From a candidate division BRC1 bacterium HGW-BRC1-1 (lineage in GTDB: Bacteria; Sumerlaeota; Sumerlaeia; Sumerlaeales; Sumerlaeaceae): 64,000 nucleotides of DNA. Positions 1-8,939 of this stretch are shown here, one piece after another. Within the stretch, counting starts at the first letter, position 1, and every line of letters starts with the position of its first letter. Location: NCBI GenBank assembly GCA_002842095.1, contig PHCB01000009.1:133468-197467 (forward strand). Reading direction: 5' to 3'. The position numbers were made by a program, and so were the translations under genes. The notes beneath the pieces are model-generated. The model did not search any database and was not told the DNA's origin. It was given only the letters and a program-made list of their open reading frames with translations.

Positions 1-176
1 CGGATACCCAGCGCCTCGTCCATCTCGTGGATGGGGAAGGGCGAGTAGGCGTCCATGCGCGCGTAACCTTCCAGCCGTGCAGCGCGAGCCGCGGCCGTCA
101 GCGCCGAGGCGTCTTCGAAACGCGCCGCCATGCCGTGGATGGGAGGTCCCACTGGTTTATGTCCGTGAGCGGTCAT
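1..176 (-). CDS. actD: Alternative Complex III subunit ActD (DUF3341), N-terminal part
   Basis: Partial gene leaving the left edge; only the first 58 codons are present. It was not in the ORF track. The translation MTAHGHKPVGPPIHGMAARF continues into EGYARMDAYSPFPI and MDEALGI, the characteristic N-terminus of the DUF3341 membrane subunit of Alternative Complex III. The ATG at 176 overlaps the actC stop in an ATGA, and GGAGGTGG lies just upstream as a ribosome binding site, so translation is probably coupled to actC. In the family the rest of the protein has two membrane helices and sits in the quinol:acceptor oxidoreductase complex; that part is outside the window. Confidence 0.9.
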   Translation of the reverse strand, partial: MTAHGHKPVGPPIHGMAARFEDASALTAAARAARLEGYARMDAYSPFPIHEMDEALGI

Positions 177-1579
177 TTCTCCACCTCCTTCACCCGTGCC
201 TGCGGCAGCAGGGTGCGCAGTTCAAAGATGGATATCATGGGCACCGCCCGCACGAAGAGGAACATGGACGTAAGGAAGAAGCCGATGGTGCCGATGAACA
301 TCGCGATGTCCCAGAAAGTGGGGTAGTACATGCCCCAGCTCGAGGGCAGGTAATCCGCATGGAGGCTGGTGATGACAATGACGAAACGCTCCAGCCACAT
401 GCCGACGTTTATGATGATCGACAGGATGAACAGCGCGAACATGTTCGTGCGCACCCAGCGGAACCACAGCACCTGCACCGAGATCACGTTGCACAGGATG
501 AGCATCCAGTAACTCCAGCCGTACGGCCCCAACATGCGATTGTTAAACACGAGATATTCCTCGTAGCGACTGGCGCTGTACCAGCCGAAGAAAACTTCCA
601 TGGAGTAGCCATACGCCACGCACATGCCCGTGGCCAGCAACACCTTGGCCATGTTCTCCATGTGGCGCAGCGTGACCAGACCCTCCAGGCCGAAATACCA
701 GCGGATCGGGATGGCCAGCGTGATAACCATGGCGAAGCCCGAGAAAATAGCACCGGCCACGAAGTACGGTGGAAACAGTGTGACGTGCCAGCCGGGGATG
801 AGACCCACGGCGAAGTCGTAGCTGACGACCGTATGCACCGACACAACCAGCGGCGTGGCGAGACCCGCCAGCAGCAGCGAGGCCATTTCGTAGCGGTGCC
901 AGTGGCGCGCGCTACCGCGCCAACCCAGCGCCAGCATGCCCGTGAGAAACTTGACCAGCTTGTTCTTCGCGCGGTCGCGCATGGTGCCCAGGTCGGGCAC
1001 CAGCCCCACATACCAAAACACGATTGAAACCGTGGCATAGGTCGACACGGCGAAAACGTCCCACACCAGCGGGCTGCGAAACTGCGGCCACATGCCCGAC
1101 GTGCTCGGGTACGGAAATAGGTAATACGCCATCCACGGGCGGCCCGTGTGCAGCAGCGGGAAAAGGCCCGCGCAACTGACGGCGAAAATTGTCATGGCTT
1201 CCGCAAAGCGGTTGATGCTCATGCGCCATTGCTGACGCAACAGCAGCAGAATGGCGCTGATGAGCGTGCCGGCATGGCCGATGCCCACCCACCAGACGAA
1301 GTTGATGATGGCGAAACCCCAGCCCACCGGCGAGTTGATGCCCCAAATACCCACACCGCGATACAACAACCACACGATGCTGAGCAGCAGCAGGTTCATG
1401 CCGCCAAAGGCGATGAGGAACCCGACCGCCCAACCCATGCGAATGTTTTTAGAGAGCGGGATGCCCGCGATGGTTTCGGTTACACTTTCCATAGTGTAAC
1501 CGGGTGCCATTACGGGGGCGTTTTCGCGATCGTTACCAATGGCGCGTTGTTCAGCTACTTGTTCGGGAGAGAGTGACAT
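173..1579 (-). CDS. actC: Alternative Complex III integral membrane subunit ActC (NrfD/PsrC family)
   Basis: A 468-residue polytopic membrane protein of the NrfD/polysulfide-reductase family, with about ten hydrophobic segments beginning near residue 48 (MGWAVGFLIAFGGMNLLLLS). In ACIII this subunit binds menaquinol in the membrane next to the iron-sulfur subunit ActB. Motifs such as WWVGIGHAGTLISAILLL and TGRPWMAYYLFPYP are typical of ActC rather than of NrfD from nitrite reductase. It follows actB by a few bases and overlaps actD by an ATGA, so it is a middle gene of the act operon. Length is usual for the family. The assignment rests on family motifs and on the unambiguous neighbours. Confidence 0.93.
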   Translation of the reverse strand: MSLSPEQVAEQRAIGNDRENAPVMAPGYTMESVTETIAGIPLSKNIRMGWAVGFLIAFGGMNLLLLSIVWLLYRGVGIWGINSPVGWGFAIINFVWWVGIGHAGTLISAILLLLRQQWRMSINRFAEAMTIFAVSCAGLFPLLHTGRPWMAYYLFPYPSTSGMWPQFRSPLVWDVFAVSTYATVSIVFWYVGLVPDLGTMRDRAKNKLVKFLTGMLALGWRGSARHWHRYEMASLLLAGLATPLVVSVHTVVSYDFAVGLIPGWHVTLFPPYFVAGAIFSGFAMVITLAIPIRWYFGLEGLVTLRHMENMAKVLLATGMCVAYGYSMEVFFGWYSASRYEEYLVFNNRMLGPYGWSYWMLILCNVISVQVLWFRWVRTNMFALFILSIIINVGMWLERFVIVITSLHADYLPSSWGMYYPTFWDIAMFIGTIGFFLTSMFLFVRAVPMISIFELRTLLPQARVKEVEK

Positions 1580-1584
1580 GACGC

Positions 1585-4500
1585 TCAGCCCCTCCCTGCA
1601 ACGTGTGATTGAGCGCTTGTGGCAGAGGAGACGCCCGAAGTCATTTCATCGCCATGGGCCGGCGCACCGTGGGGACCTTCACCGTGACTGTTACTCGCGG
1701 GAGCTAAATTCTCTGCCAGCGACGGATGCGGGTTACGCACCGCCGCCATATATGTCGTGCGGGGACGCACGTTCAACTCGGCCAGCATGGCATAGTTCAA
1801 CGGATGCGCTGCGGCCCGTGCGATCTGGCTTTTGCTGTCGTTCAGGTCCCCGAAGACGATGGCATCGGTCGGGCACGATGCCTGACACGCCACCACCACG
1901 TCGCCATCGCGAATCATGCGCCCCTCGTTTTTCGCCTGAATGCGCGCACCGCTGATGCGCTGCACGCAGTACGTGCACTTTTCCATCACGCCGCGCTGAC
2001 GCACCGTAACGTCGGGGTTGCGCACCATCTTCAAGGTCTCTGTGTTCCAATCCTGATACTGCAGGAAGTTGAACCGGCGAACCTTGTACGGGCAGTTGTT
2101 CGCGCAATATCGGGTGCCCACGCAGCGGTTGTAAACCATCGCGTTGAGACCCTCGTCGTCGTGGGTCGTGGCCGCCACGGGGCAGACCATTTCGCACGGC
2201 GCGTTCTCGCAATGCATGCACGGAACCGGCTGGTTGAGAGCGCGGGGATTGTCCGGATCGCCCTCGTAATAGCGGTCGACCCGCAACCAGTGCATCTCGC
2301 GTCCGCGCAGCACCTGGTCGCGACCCACCACGGGGATGTTGTTCTCGCTCTGGCAGGCCGTCACGCAGGCGTTACAGCCGTTGCACAGACTCAGGTCCAG
2401 CGACATGCCCCATTTGTAGCCGTCGTACGCAAATTTGAAATCATGGATACTGATGTCAGCGGTGGCGCCATGCACTTCGCTGGCCGCCGCGAACTTCGGG
2501 TTGGCTTTATACTCCGCCAGCGTCGCCTCGCGCACCAGATCGCGCCCTTCCATCAGGAAGTGGCTTTGCGTGCGCGCCAACTCGTGTTTCTTGCCCGTGC
2601 CCGTGGCCTTGACTCCGGCGACCACATAAGGCGAAGCGAGGGAACGTATCGGATAAACATCCACGCCCACATCGTTGCCCACCTGACCCGCGCGCCGGCG
2701 ACCGAAACCCAGTCGCACCGTCACGCTGTCGGGCGCGTGGCCCGGCGTCAGCATCGCGGGAAGCTCAACCGTGCGACCGCCCACGTCCAGACTCACCACA
2801 TCGCCTTCCTTCACGCCCATACCCTCGGCCGTCTTCGGCGAAAACTCTGCTGCGTTGTCCCACGTCAGGGTCGAACCCGGACGGGGCAACTCCTGCATCC
2901 AGCCGTTGTTGGCGAAACGGCCATCGTACACGGCCGAGTCGGTGCGGAAGATCAATTCCAGCCCGCCGGCCTCGGGCACGCTTACGCGTCCCAGTGCTGC
3001 CGCATCCGCTGTCACCGCGACACCCGCCACTGCGGGCAGGGTCGTGTTTTCGGCAAAACCATTATGCAACGCGCGACGCCACCACGCCTCGAAGTCCGCG
3101 CCTACCACGCCCGCGCCAGCCGTTTTCCAATAGTCGCGCACGAGGTCGTAACCCGTTTTCGCCGGAATGCCGTTCATCAGCGCCATCACTTCCAGCGCGC
3201 TGTGGCCCCCATATAAAGGCGCGATGAGCGGCTGCATCACCGTCACCGTGCCGTCCAGCGCGCGGGCGTCGCCCCACGCTTCCAGCGTGTGCGCCTCGGG
3301 GATGTGCCAGTGGCAATACTCGCTCGTCTCGTCGTTCCAGCCCGAGAGATGCGTCTTCAGCGCCACGCGATCCATGGCCTTCACAAATTCCAATTCCGGC
3401 GGCGCGTTGTACACCGGGTTGCCGCCGAGGATCATCAGCACCTGAACCTTGCCGGCGCTCATGTCATCGGTCAGTTGGCGCAAGGCGGCAAACTGGTCCG
3501 TCGGCTCCGCTTCCAGCGGCTCGCGATATTCCACCGTCGCGCCCGCGTTGCCCAGCGCCGCATTCATGGCATGGGCCAGAGCGTGCAGTGTCGCGGGCGA
3601 TTGCTCGCCGGCCACCACCACGCTGCGTCCGCGTGCGCCCTTCAAATCTTCCACCAGCGCGTTGAACCACGCCTCGGGCACCTGCGCCGGACGGCTCGCC
3701 TCGCCACCCACCGCCACGCCCAAAGCCGCCGCGGCGGCCCGTGCAAACTGTTCCAACACCGACGGCTTCAGCGCCAACCGATGCTCGGCCAGTGTGCCTG
3801 TCGTCGTCGGGTGGCTTTCCACCGCGTACATCCGGTTGGGCGTCACATCGCCGTCGCGCAGCTTGCGTCGCTTGGCGTAGGCCTTGGCGTAATTCAGATG
3901 CCCCGGACCCTCCACCATGAAATCTGCATCCAGCGAGAGAATGACATCGGCCTTTTCAAGCTGCAGCACAGCATCCACCGGTCGCCCAAACGCCGCCATG
4001 GCCCCGGCCCGCGCCGCGTGTCGGCCCGCCGGTTCCCACTGCACCCATTTCGCTGCCGGATACTTGGCGCGGAACACCTTCAACTGGTCTGCCAGCGCGG
4101 GGCTGGTCACGGTCTCCGTGAGGATGCGCACGCCCTCGCCGCCGTTGGCCGCCGACGCCGTCAGCACGTTCGCCAGGTTCTCTGCAAACTCATCGTAGGT
4201 GCGGATGGAACCCAGCCGCGACACCGTGGTCGCCCGGTCGGGATCGTACAGATCCAGCACCTGCGCCGCCAGCATGGCCGTGGCCGCGCCCTGGCTGGCC
4301 GGATGCTCCGGGTTGCCCTCGATCTTCGTCGGGCGGCCCATGTGGCTCTCCACCAACACCGGAAACGCCACGCCACTCAGCAAAACCGCCGTGGCGTAAT
4401 AAAGCGCCTCGCCGGGGATGATGTTCTCGGGCTGCTGCACGTAAGGCAAAATCTTGTTGGCCGACGGACGCGTACACGCCGTGAGCCCCGCCAACCCCAA

Positions 4501-4707
4501 GCTGGCCGCCATCAGCACCATGAACTTGCGGCGGCTTACGGGGTCGATAAACTGCGGCAACTGGCTGGGAAATTCCCGCTCCAGATAATCCTGAAAATCC
4601 GGCGTCTCCGCCAGTTCCTCCAGGCTACGCCAATAACGCCGTCCGCCCACCGACGCCGTGCGACTGCGCGCGGCAACCGGAAGTCCCATGGAGTCTGATC
4701 CGCTCAT
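1585..4707 (-). CDS. actB: Alternative Complex III molybdopterin-like/iron-sulfur subunit ActB
   Basis: About 1040 residues. The N-terminus carries a Tat-type signal (SRRKFMVLMAASLGLAGLTAC, residues about 58-78) ending in a lipobox-like Cys. A long middle region resembles molybdopterin oxidoreductases but in ACIII lacks the cofactor. The last quarter carries ferredoxin-like cysteine clusters: CNGCNACVTACQ, CMHCENAPCEMVCP, CVGTRYCANNCP and CTYC followed by CQASCP. This is the fused ActB1/ActB2 electron-transfer subunit that sits outside the membrane. The track ORF begins at 4797, but the likely start is the ATG at 4707 (MSGSDS), overlapping the actA stop in an ATGA, or the ATG at 4716, which has AAGGTG about 11 bases upstream. 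Confidence 0.93.
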   Translation of the reverse strand: MSGSDSMGLPVAARSRTASVGGRRYWRSLEELAETPDFQDYLEREFPSQLPQFIDPVSRRKFMVLMAASLGLAGLTACTRPSANKILPYVQQPENIIPGEALYYATAVLLSGVAFPVLVESHMGRPTKIEGNPEHPASQGAATAMLAAQVLDLYDPDRATTVSRLGSIRTYDEFAENLANVLTASAANGGEGVRILTETVTSPALADQLKVFRAKYPAAKWVQWEPAGRHAARAGAMAAFGRPVDAVLQLEKADVILSLDADFMVEGPGHLNYAKAYAKRRKLRDGDVTPNRMYAVESHPTTTGTLAEHRLALKPSVLEQFARAAAAALGVAVGGEASRPAQVPEAWFNALVEDLKGARGRSVVVAGEQSPATLHALAHAMNAALGNAGATVEYREPLEAEPTDQFAALRQLTDDMSAGKVQVLMILGGNPVYNAPPELEFVKAMDRVALKTHLSGWNDETSEYCHWHIPEAHTLEAWGDARALDGTVTVMQPLIAPLYGGHSALEVMALMNGIPAKTGYDLVRDYWKTAGAGVVGADFEAWWRRALHNGFAENTTLPAVAGVAVTADAAALGRVSVPEAGGLELIFRTDSAVYDGRFANNGWMQELPRPGSTLTWDNAAEFSPKTAEGMGVKEGDVVSLDVGGRTVELPAMLTPGHAPDSVTVRLGFGRRRAGQVGNDVGVDVYPIRSLASPYVVAGVKATGTGKKHELARTQSHFLMEGRDLVREATLAEYKANPKFAAASEVHGATADISIHDFKFAYDGYKWGMSLDLSLCNGCNACVTACQSENNIPVVGRDQVLRGREMHWLRVDRYYEGDPDNPRALNQPVPCMHCENAPCEMVCPVAATTHDDEGLNAMVYNRCVGTRYCANNCPYKVRRFNFLQYQDWNTETLKMVRNPDVTVRQRGVMEKCTYCVQRISGARIQAKNEGRMIRDGDVVVACQASCPTDAIVFGDLNDSKSQIARAAAHPLNYAMLAELNVRPRTTYMAAVRNPHPSLAENLAPASNSHGEGPHGAPAHGDEMTSGVSSATSAQSHVAGRG

Positions 4708-5387
4708 CGGTGGCATGTTGTACAGGTCACCTTGCTCTGAATATCGTATTCTTCCACCAACTGGGCGCCCAGCGCCTTCTGGTCCACCGCCGTCCACGCC
4801 ATGTTAAACACCTCGTCCTTCGGCCTCACGAAACGCTCCGGCTCGCGGTGGCACTCCAGGCACCACGACATCTGCAACGTCTCGTTCTGGAACATCAGCC
4901 TCATGTCATCCACCTGACCGTGACACGAAGCGCAGCCGACGCCCTTGTTTATGTGCGCGCTGTGATTGAAATAAGCGTAATCAGCCAGACGGTGCACCTT
5001 CTGCCACTCGATGCTCTCGCCCGTGCGGTAACTCTCGCGCACCGGCTCCAGCACCCCGGCCTCGGTCCAAACCTGACTGTGACACGTCATGCAGACGTGC
5101 GTGGGCGGGATGCCGGCATAGGCCGACGTCTCAACATTAAAATGGCAGAAGCGGCAATCGATCCCCAGCCCCGCCACGTGATGCTCGTGGGAAAACGGCA
5201 CCGGCTGGCTGCGCACCACATTCTGATTGGTGTAATAAGGCGACCGATAAAACAACGCCCCCACCGCACCCGCGCCCGCCAACGTAAAGACGCCGATGAT
5301 GATCGACATCCTTGCCAGTGAATTTGCGCTTTTGGAAAAAAGCTGAGTCACGAACCTCTTCCCGCCGTCTTCGAAATGAACTGCCAT
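4704..5387 (-). CDS. actA: Alternative Complex III pentaheme cytochrome c subunit ActA
   Basis: A 227-residue protein with one membrane anchor (residues about 28-47, MSIIIGVFTLAGAGAVGALF) followed by a domain with five CxxCH heme motifs: CRFCH, CMTCH, CASCH, CLECH and CTTCH. Five hemes plus an N-terminal anchor is the signature of ActA, which takes electrons from the ActB iron-sulfur clusters to the next acceptor. It is the first gene of the visible act operon and overlaps actB by an ATGA. The 650 bases upstream hold no convincing gene, so the operon promoter should lie there, although I could not pick one by eye. Confidence 0.93.
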   Translation of the reverse strand: MAVHFEDGGKRFVTQLFSKSANSLARMSIIIGVFTLAGAGAVGALFYRSPYYTNQNVVRSQPVPFSHEHHVAGLGIDCRFCHFNVETSAYAGIPPTHVCMTCHSQVWTEAGVLEPVRESYRTGESIEWQKVHRLADYAYFNHSAHINKGVGCASCHGQVDDMRLMFQNETLQMSWCLECHREPERFVRPKDEVFNMAWTAVDQKALGAQLVEEYDIQSKVTCTTCHR

Positions 5388-6036
5388 GCCACGCTGCCCG
5401 GGCTATGCAATAACCCGCGCAGCAAAACTCTTTAAACCGATGATTGGAACAGATGCTTAAATCAAGACCGTTTTGGTGCTCTTCCTCGATGCACACGCCC
5501 CATAGGGCTGCAAAGTGGAAGCTATTCACGAACCTTTAACACACAAACATCAAGACCGAAAAGCATGTCCCGAAAGACTTTATCACTGCAACTAACGCCC
5601 CAACGAACGCTTGAGAGTGGCAACCTTGGCGAAACAAAACCGCGTTTGTCCAGTATCAAATGCGCCACCCACCACTTTTTTCGCACCAATTGAGCCACCA
5701 CCGGCGCAAACCAGCCACTTACGGCGCAAATGCACCAGCAAGGTTCGTCCACAGATGGCGCAGATGAACGCAGATAGACTGCGGAGCAGGCAAGGGAAGT
5801 AACCCGGGGTGCAGGAAGCGCAGCGACCGGAACCCTGGGTAACCCGCCAATCACGTCCCGTCCCGGAGGACCGGCGGAACCAAAAGGTGCAATATTCCAC
5901 ACCCCCAAACCCTTTTTTCTCGACTCACGCGACAACCCTCCCCCCACATAAGCGACGACGAAGAGGCAACGTGCTGCGTGAATTATCGCCTCCCATTGCC
6001 CGATTGATGTTCAGCAAGGAAACCGCGTAGAGTCCC
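5388..6036. other. Intergenic region between divergent actA and wecC
   Basis: About 650 bases with no credible gene. The track ORF 5522-5947 on the minus strand is Cys- and Arg-rich, has no recognisable motifs and reads through a repeat, so I treat it as spurious. Around 5750-5778 lies a short dispersed-type repeat (CACAGATGGCGCAGATGAACGCAGAT). The region must hold the promoters of both the act operon and wecC, but I could not identify either with confidence. Confidence 0.6.
5750..5778. repeat. CAGATG-type short dispersed repeat
   Basis: Two near copies of a 12-13 base unit (CACAGATGGCG / CAGATGAACG) followed by CAGATAG. This (C/G)CAGATGNNCGCAGAT pattern is a common intergenic low-complexity repeat in environmental bacterial genomes. 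Only one locus was noticed in the window. Confidence 0.45.
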
Positions 6037-7278
6037 ATGGCAAACAATCTTAAAACGACCTTCGCCCCGCGCAATGTCTGCGTGGTGGGTTTGGGCTACA
6101 TTGGCCTCCCGACAGCGGCCATTCTCGCGTCGCGTGGTCACCATGTTACCGGAGTCGATGCCAACAGCGCTGTGGTCGACACCATCAACGCCGGTGGGGT
6201 TCACATCGTGGAACCCGATCTGGACCTGCTGGTCAAAACCGGCGTTCAATCGGGTCGCCTGAAAGCCTCCATGACTCCCGTCGCTTCCGATGTTTTCATC
6301 CTTTGCGTTCCCACGCCATTCCATCCGGAATCGAACCAGCCGAACATCGACTACGTGCGTGCAGCCGCCGAGTCCATCGCACCCCACGTGCGCCCGGGCA
6401 ATCTGGTCATTCTCGAATCGACATCGCCGCCAGGCACGACACTCGATGTGGTGGGGGGCGCGCTGCAAGCCGCGGGCCACAAGGCCGGACAGGATTACCA
6501 CCTCGCCCACTGCCCCGAGCGTGTGCTGCCCGGTGCCATCCTTCGCGAATGCGTGGAAAACGACCGGGTGATCGGTGGCGCCACGCCTGCATGCTCGGCA
6601 GCCGCCGCGGAATTTTATGCGACATTCGTCAACGGCGACATCGTGCTGACGGATTGCAAAACCGCCGAGACCGTGAAGCTGGTCGAGAACGCCAGCCGCG
6701 ACGCCCAGATCGCTTTTGCCAATGAACTGTCGCTGATTTGCGACCGCCTCAACCTGGACGTGTGGGAAGTAATCCGACTCGCGAACCGTCATCCCCGGGT
6801 GAACATCCTCCAGCCGGGGCCGGGAGTGGGCGGCCACTGCATCGCTGTCGATCCGTGGTTTCTCGTCGCCGCGGCACCCGACGCCACCGCTTTCATGCGC
6901 GCCACCCGCGAGCGCAACAATGCCATGCCCGCCGAAACGGCAACCCGCATCGCCCGCGCCGCCCACCAAACCGGGGCGAAGACCGTGGCCCTTCTCGGGA
7001 TGGCGTACAAAAACGACATAGACGATTTCCGCGAAAGCCCATCCGTGGCTGTCCACAAACATGTGCTCGAGCAACTGCCCGATGTGAAGGTGTGGGCATG
7101 TGACCCCTACGTGCATGCCATGCCGGGCGTGGAACTGAAATCCTTCGAAGAGTGCCTCGCCCATGCCGATCTGCTGGCGCTGTTAGTGGCCCATCGACCC
7201 TTTCGTTTCTACGACTGGTCCCAACTGCGACCCGATCAAACGTTGATCGATTTCAAGGGCGTGCTGCAAACCGGCTAA
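6037..7278 (+). CDS. wecC: UDP-N-acetyl-D-mannosaminuronic acid dehydrogenase (WecC-type nucleotide-sugar dehydrogenase)
   Basis: A 413-residue NAD-dependent four-electron dehydrogenase that oxidises UDP-ManNAc to UDP-ManNAcA for surface polysaccharides. The Rossmann motif VVGLGYIGLPTAA is at residues about 16-28. Very close WecC matches follow: HIVEPDLDLLV, VPTPFHPESNQPNIDYV, LVILESTSPPGTT, CPERVLPGA and the central RLANRHPRVNILQPGPGVGG with HCIAVDPWF, which contains residues of the catalytic region. The C-terminal UDP-binding domain has MAYKNDIDDFRESPS. The expected partner, UDP-GlcNAc 2-epimerase (wecB), is not next to it. It probably feeds the same glycan pathway as the WecA-like, GT4 and flippase genes within 9 kb. 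Confidence 0.93.
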   Translation: MANNLKTTFAPRNVCVVGLGYIGLPTAAILASRGHHVTGVDANSAVVDTINAGGVHIVEPDLDLLVKTGVQSGRLKASMTPVASDVFILCVPTPFHPESNQPNIDYVRAAAESIAPHVRPGNLVILESTSPPGTTLDVVGGALQAAGHKAGQDYHLAHCPERVLPGAILRECVENDRVIGGATPACSAAAAEFYATFVNGDIVLTDCKTAETVKLVENASRDAQIAFANELSLICDRLNLDVWEVIRLANRHPRVNILQPGPGVGGHCIAVDPWFLVAAAPDATAFMRATRERNNAMPAETATRIARAAHQTGAKTVALLGMAYKNDIDDFRESPSVAVHKHVLEQLPDVKVWACDPYVHAMPGVELKSFEECLAHADLLALLVAHRPFRFYDWSQLRPDQTLIDFKGVLQTG

Positions 7279-7621
7279 AGCGTTTTCGATTCAAATGATT
7301 ACAGACTCGTGGTGCGCTGGGATGTCGAATTGTGACCGCCCTTCCCTGATGTCGGTGGCCATCACGGCAGCGCACGGGTGCCTGATGCTACCGCCTCCCA
7401 CTTGCCCACTTGCTGACGGCGTGCAACCGGTGTGCAACCGGTGTGCAAGCGGTGTGCAAGCGGTGCAAGCGGCGCGCAATTGGCAAGCCGTTATCCACAC
7501 AGAGGTCTGCCTCAGGCCTCCACGCAGCCTCCAGTTTGCCCTGCACGCACAGTCGCCCCGAACCGAATGCTCCAACTATTTCGAGATTGCAGGAGATGTT
7601 AACACTTACGTCAAAATCGCT
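7279..7621. other. Intergenic region between convergent wecC and glycosyltransferase
   Basis: About 340 bases between the 3' ends of two convergent genes. It holds an 11-bp tandem repeat (7421-7473) listed separately; the track ORFs here are translations of that repeat. No clear rho-independent terminator was seen. Confidence 0.55.
7421..7473 (+). repeat. 11-bp tandem repeat, unit GTGCAACCGGT/GTGCAAGCGGT
   Basis: Four full 11-bp units (two GTGCAACCGGT then two GTGCAAGCGGT) followed by a truncated 9-base unit. The same unit in the opposite orientation forms a second four-copy array at 23303-23350. The unit contains the palindromes TGCA and ACCGGT. No spacers are present, so it is not a CRISPR array. 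Confidence 0.85.
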
Positions 7622-8824
7622 CTAAGGGCGCTCATCCGCTTTGGCGTTTTTCTTTTCCAACGCAGCATTGAGCGCATCGAGCACCGCATCCACCCGCGCC
7701 TCCCACGATGCATCGGCCACGGCCGCCTGCTGCACCTCCGGCACCGGTGGGTCCGCGAGCACCGCATCGATGGCTGATTCAAAACCATCCGCACCCAGCA
7801 CCAGGGAGACATTAGCCGCGAAGGGCCGCATGGCCGGTAAGTCCGTGGAAACCACCGGCAACCCCGCCGCCAGATACTCCCGCAACTTGATGGGGTTAAG
7901 GTCGCGCGTGAGGTCGTTCACCAGAAATGGAATAAGGGCGACATCCAACCCCTTCAGATAACCGGGAAGCTCTTCGTATTTCTTCGGCCCAAGATAATGG
8001 ATGTTGGGCTCGGCGACAAGACAACTGATGTCGGTTTGCGGGCGACCAAAAAGAACAATCTGAAAATCTCGCCGCGCCCGTGCCAAAGTCACAAGGAGTT
8101 GAAGATCAACCGAATCATGCGGAATGCTTCCCATAAAGCCAATGCGCGGTTTTGGAAGATGCCCCATGTCAGCAGGGACCACGGTTTCTTCGCGACGAGC
8201 CGCCGCGAAGTGTTCGATATCAACGCCGTGCGGAGAAAAAATAATGTCTTCGCGAAGGGCGGAACGATCATTCACCAAAGTCTGAGCCGTAGCAAAAACG
8301 ACATCGGCCCGTTTCAATGCCTCGGCTTCCAAGTCCCTCATTGCTGACTGTTCAACATCCGCGAAAGCCGCGTAATTGTCCACAATGTAGTAGGCCGCCA
8401 CACTCTCGCCCAACCTGCCTTGCAGCCGAATCCCCGTGGGCATGAAGTAAAGATAGACGGGTGACTTCATCTTTAACGCCTTGAGATGACGCCGCAGATA
8501 CCAGGGCACCAGAACCTTGTTTATGGCTGCCGCCACCTTCAATTTCGGGAAGGGCAAGTAAATCGGTGCCACACAATGCAGACCAGGAAGTGGCGCTGTT
8601 CTGCCACCGGCAAACTTACGCAACACACGCCAGGCTTTGTTGAAATCTCGTGCACCCTCACTCCCGAATGACCGCATGCTGATGTTCTCAACATATAAAA
8701 CACGGCTACCGCGCGAAAGTAACTGCCGGACAATATGATGCTTGGAGGTTTGGTTTCCGCTTTCCCATTTCTCCGAGGCAACGACCACAAAATCTCGTTG
8801 GTCTGTAGTGATATTAGCGCACAT
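7622..8824 (-). CDS. Family 4-type glycosyltransferase (group 1, TuaH-like)
   Basis: About 400 residues. The N-terminal half begins DFVVVASEKWESGNQTSKHH and the C-terminal half has the GT-B donor-binding region: IGFMGSIPHDSVDLQLL, the Rossmann strand FQIVLFGRP, YLKGLDVALIPF and the acidic-rich IKLREYLAAGLPVVSTDLP. This is a retaining glycosyltransferase likely acting at the cytoplasmic face on a lipid-linked or surface glycan. The track ORF starts at 9013, but the ATG at 8824 (MCANITTD) has GAGGTG seven bases upstream and begins where the family homology starts. It is convergent with wecC and divergent from the methyltransferase at 8940. The sugar substrate cannot be told from sequence. Confidence 0.82.
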   Translation of the reverse strand: MCANITTDQRDFVVVASEKWESGNQTSKHHIVRQLLSRGSRVLYVENISMRSFGSEGARDFNKAWRVLRKFAGGRTAPLPGLHCVAPIYLPFPKLKVAAAINKVLVPWYLRRHLKALKMKSPVYLYFMPTGIRLQGRLGESVAAYYIVDNYAAFADVEQSAMRDLEAEALKRADVVFATAQTLVNDRSALREDIIFSPHGVDIEHFAAARREETVVPADMGHLPKPRIGFMGSIPHDSVDLQLLVTLARARRDFQIVLFGRPQTDISCLVAEPNIHYLGPKKYEELPGYLKGLDVALIPFLVNDLTRDLNPIKLREYLAAGLPVVSTDLPAMRPFAANVSLVLGADGFESAIDAVLADPPVPEVQQAAVADASWEARVDAVLDALNAALEKKNAKADERP

Positions 8825-8939
8825 GGCTTCGCACCTCAATGCCACATCAGATTTCTGTCCATAAGAATTCGTTCCGTTTTTCCTCATGACCCCATTTGGG
8901 GTTGAGTTCCTGCACCTGATCGCCACTTTCGGCTCCATC

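Noticed and set aside
77-1027. Long plus-strand ORF opposite actC (316 aa)
   Set aside because: His/Gln/Arg-rich antisense shadow of the clearly recognised actC gene.
1726-4698. Plus-strand ORFs of 496 and 469 aa opposite actB
   Set aside because: Antisense translations of GC-rich actB codons with no motifs.
5522-5947. Minus-strand ORF of 141 aa upstream of actA
   Set aside because: Reads through the CAGATG repeat, lacks a ribosome binding site and shows no protein-like motif.
7421-7473. Possible CRISPR array (also at 23303)
   Set aside because: Units are 11 bases and directly adjacent without spacers; no cas genes in the window.
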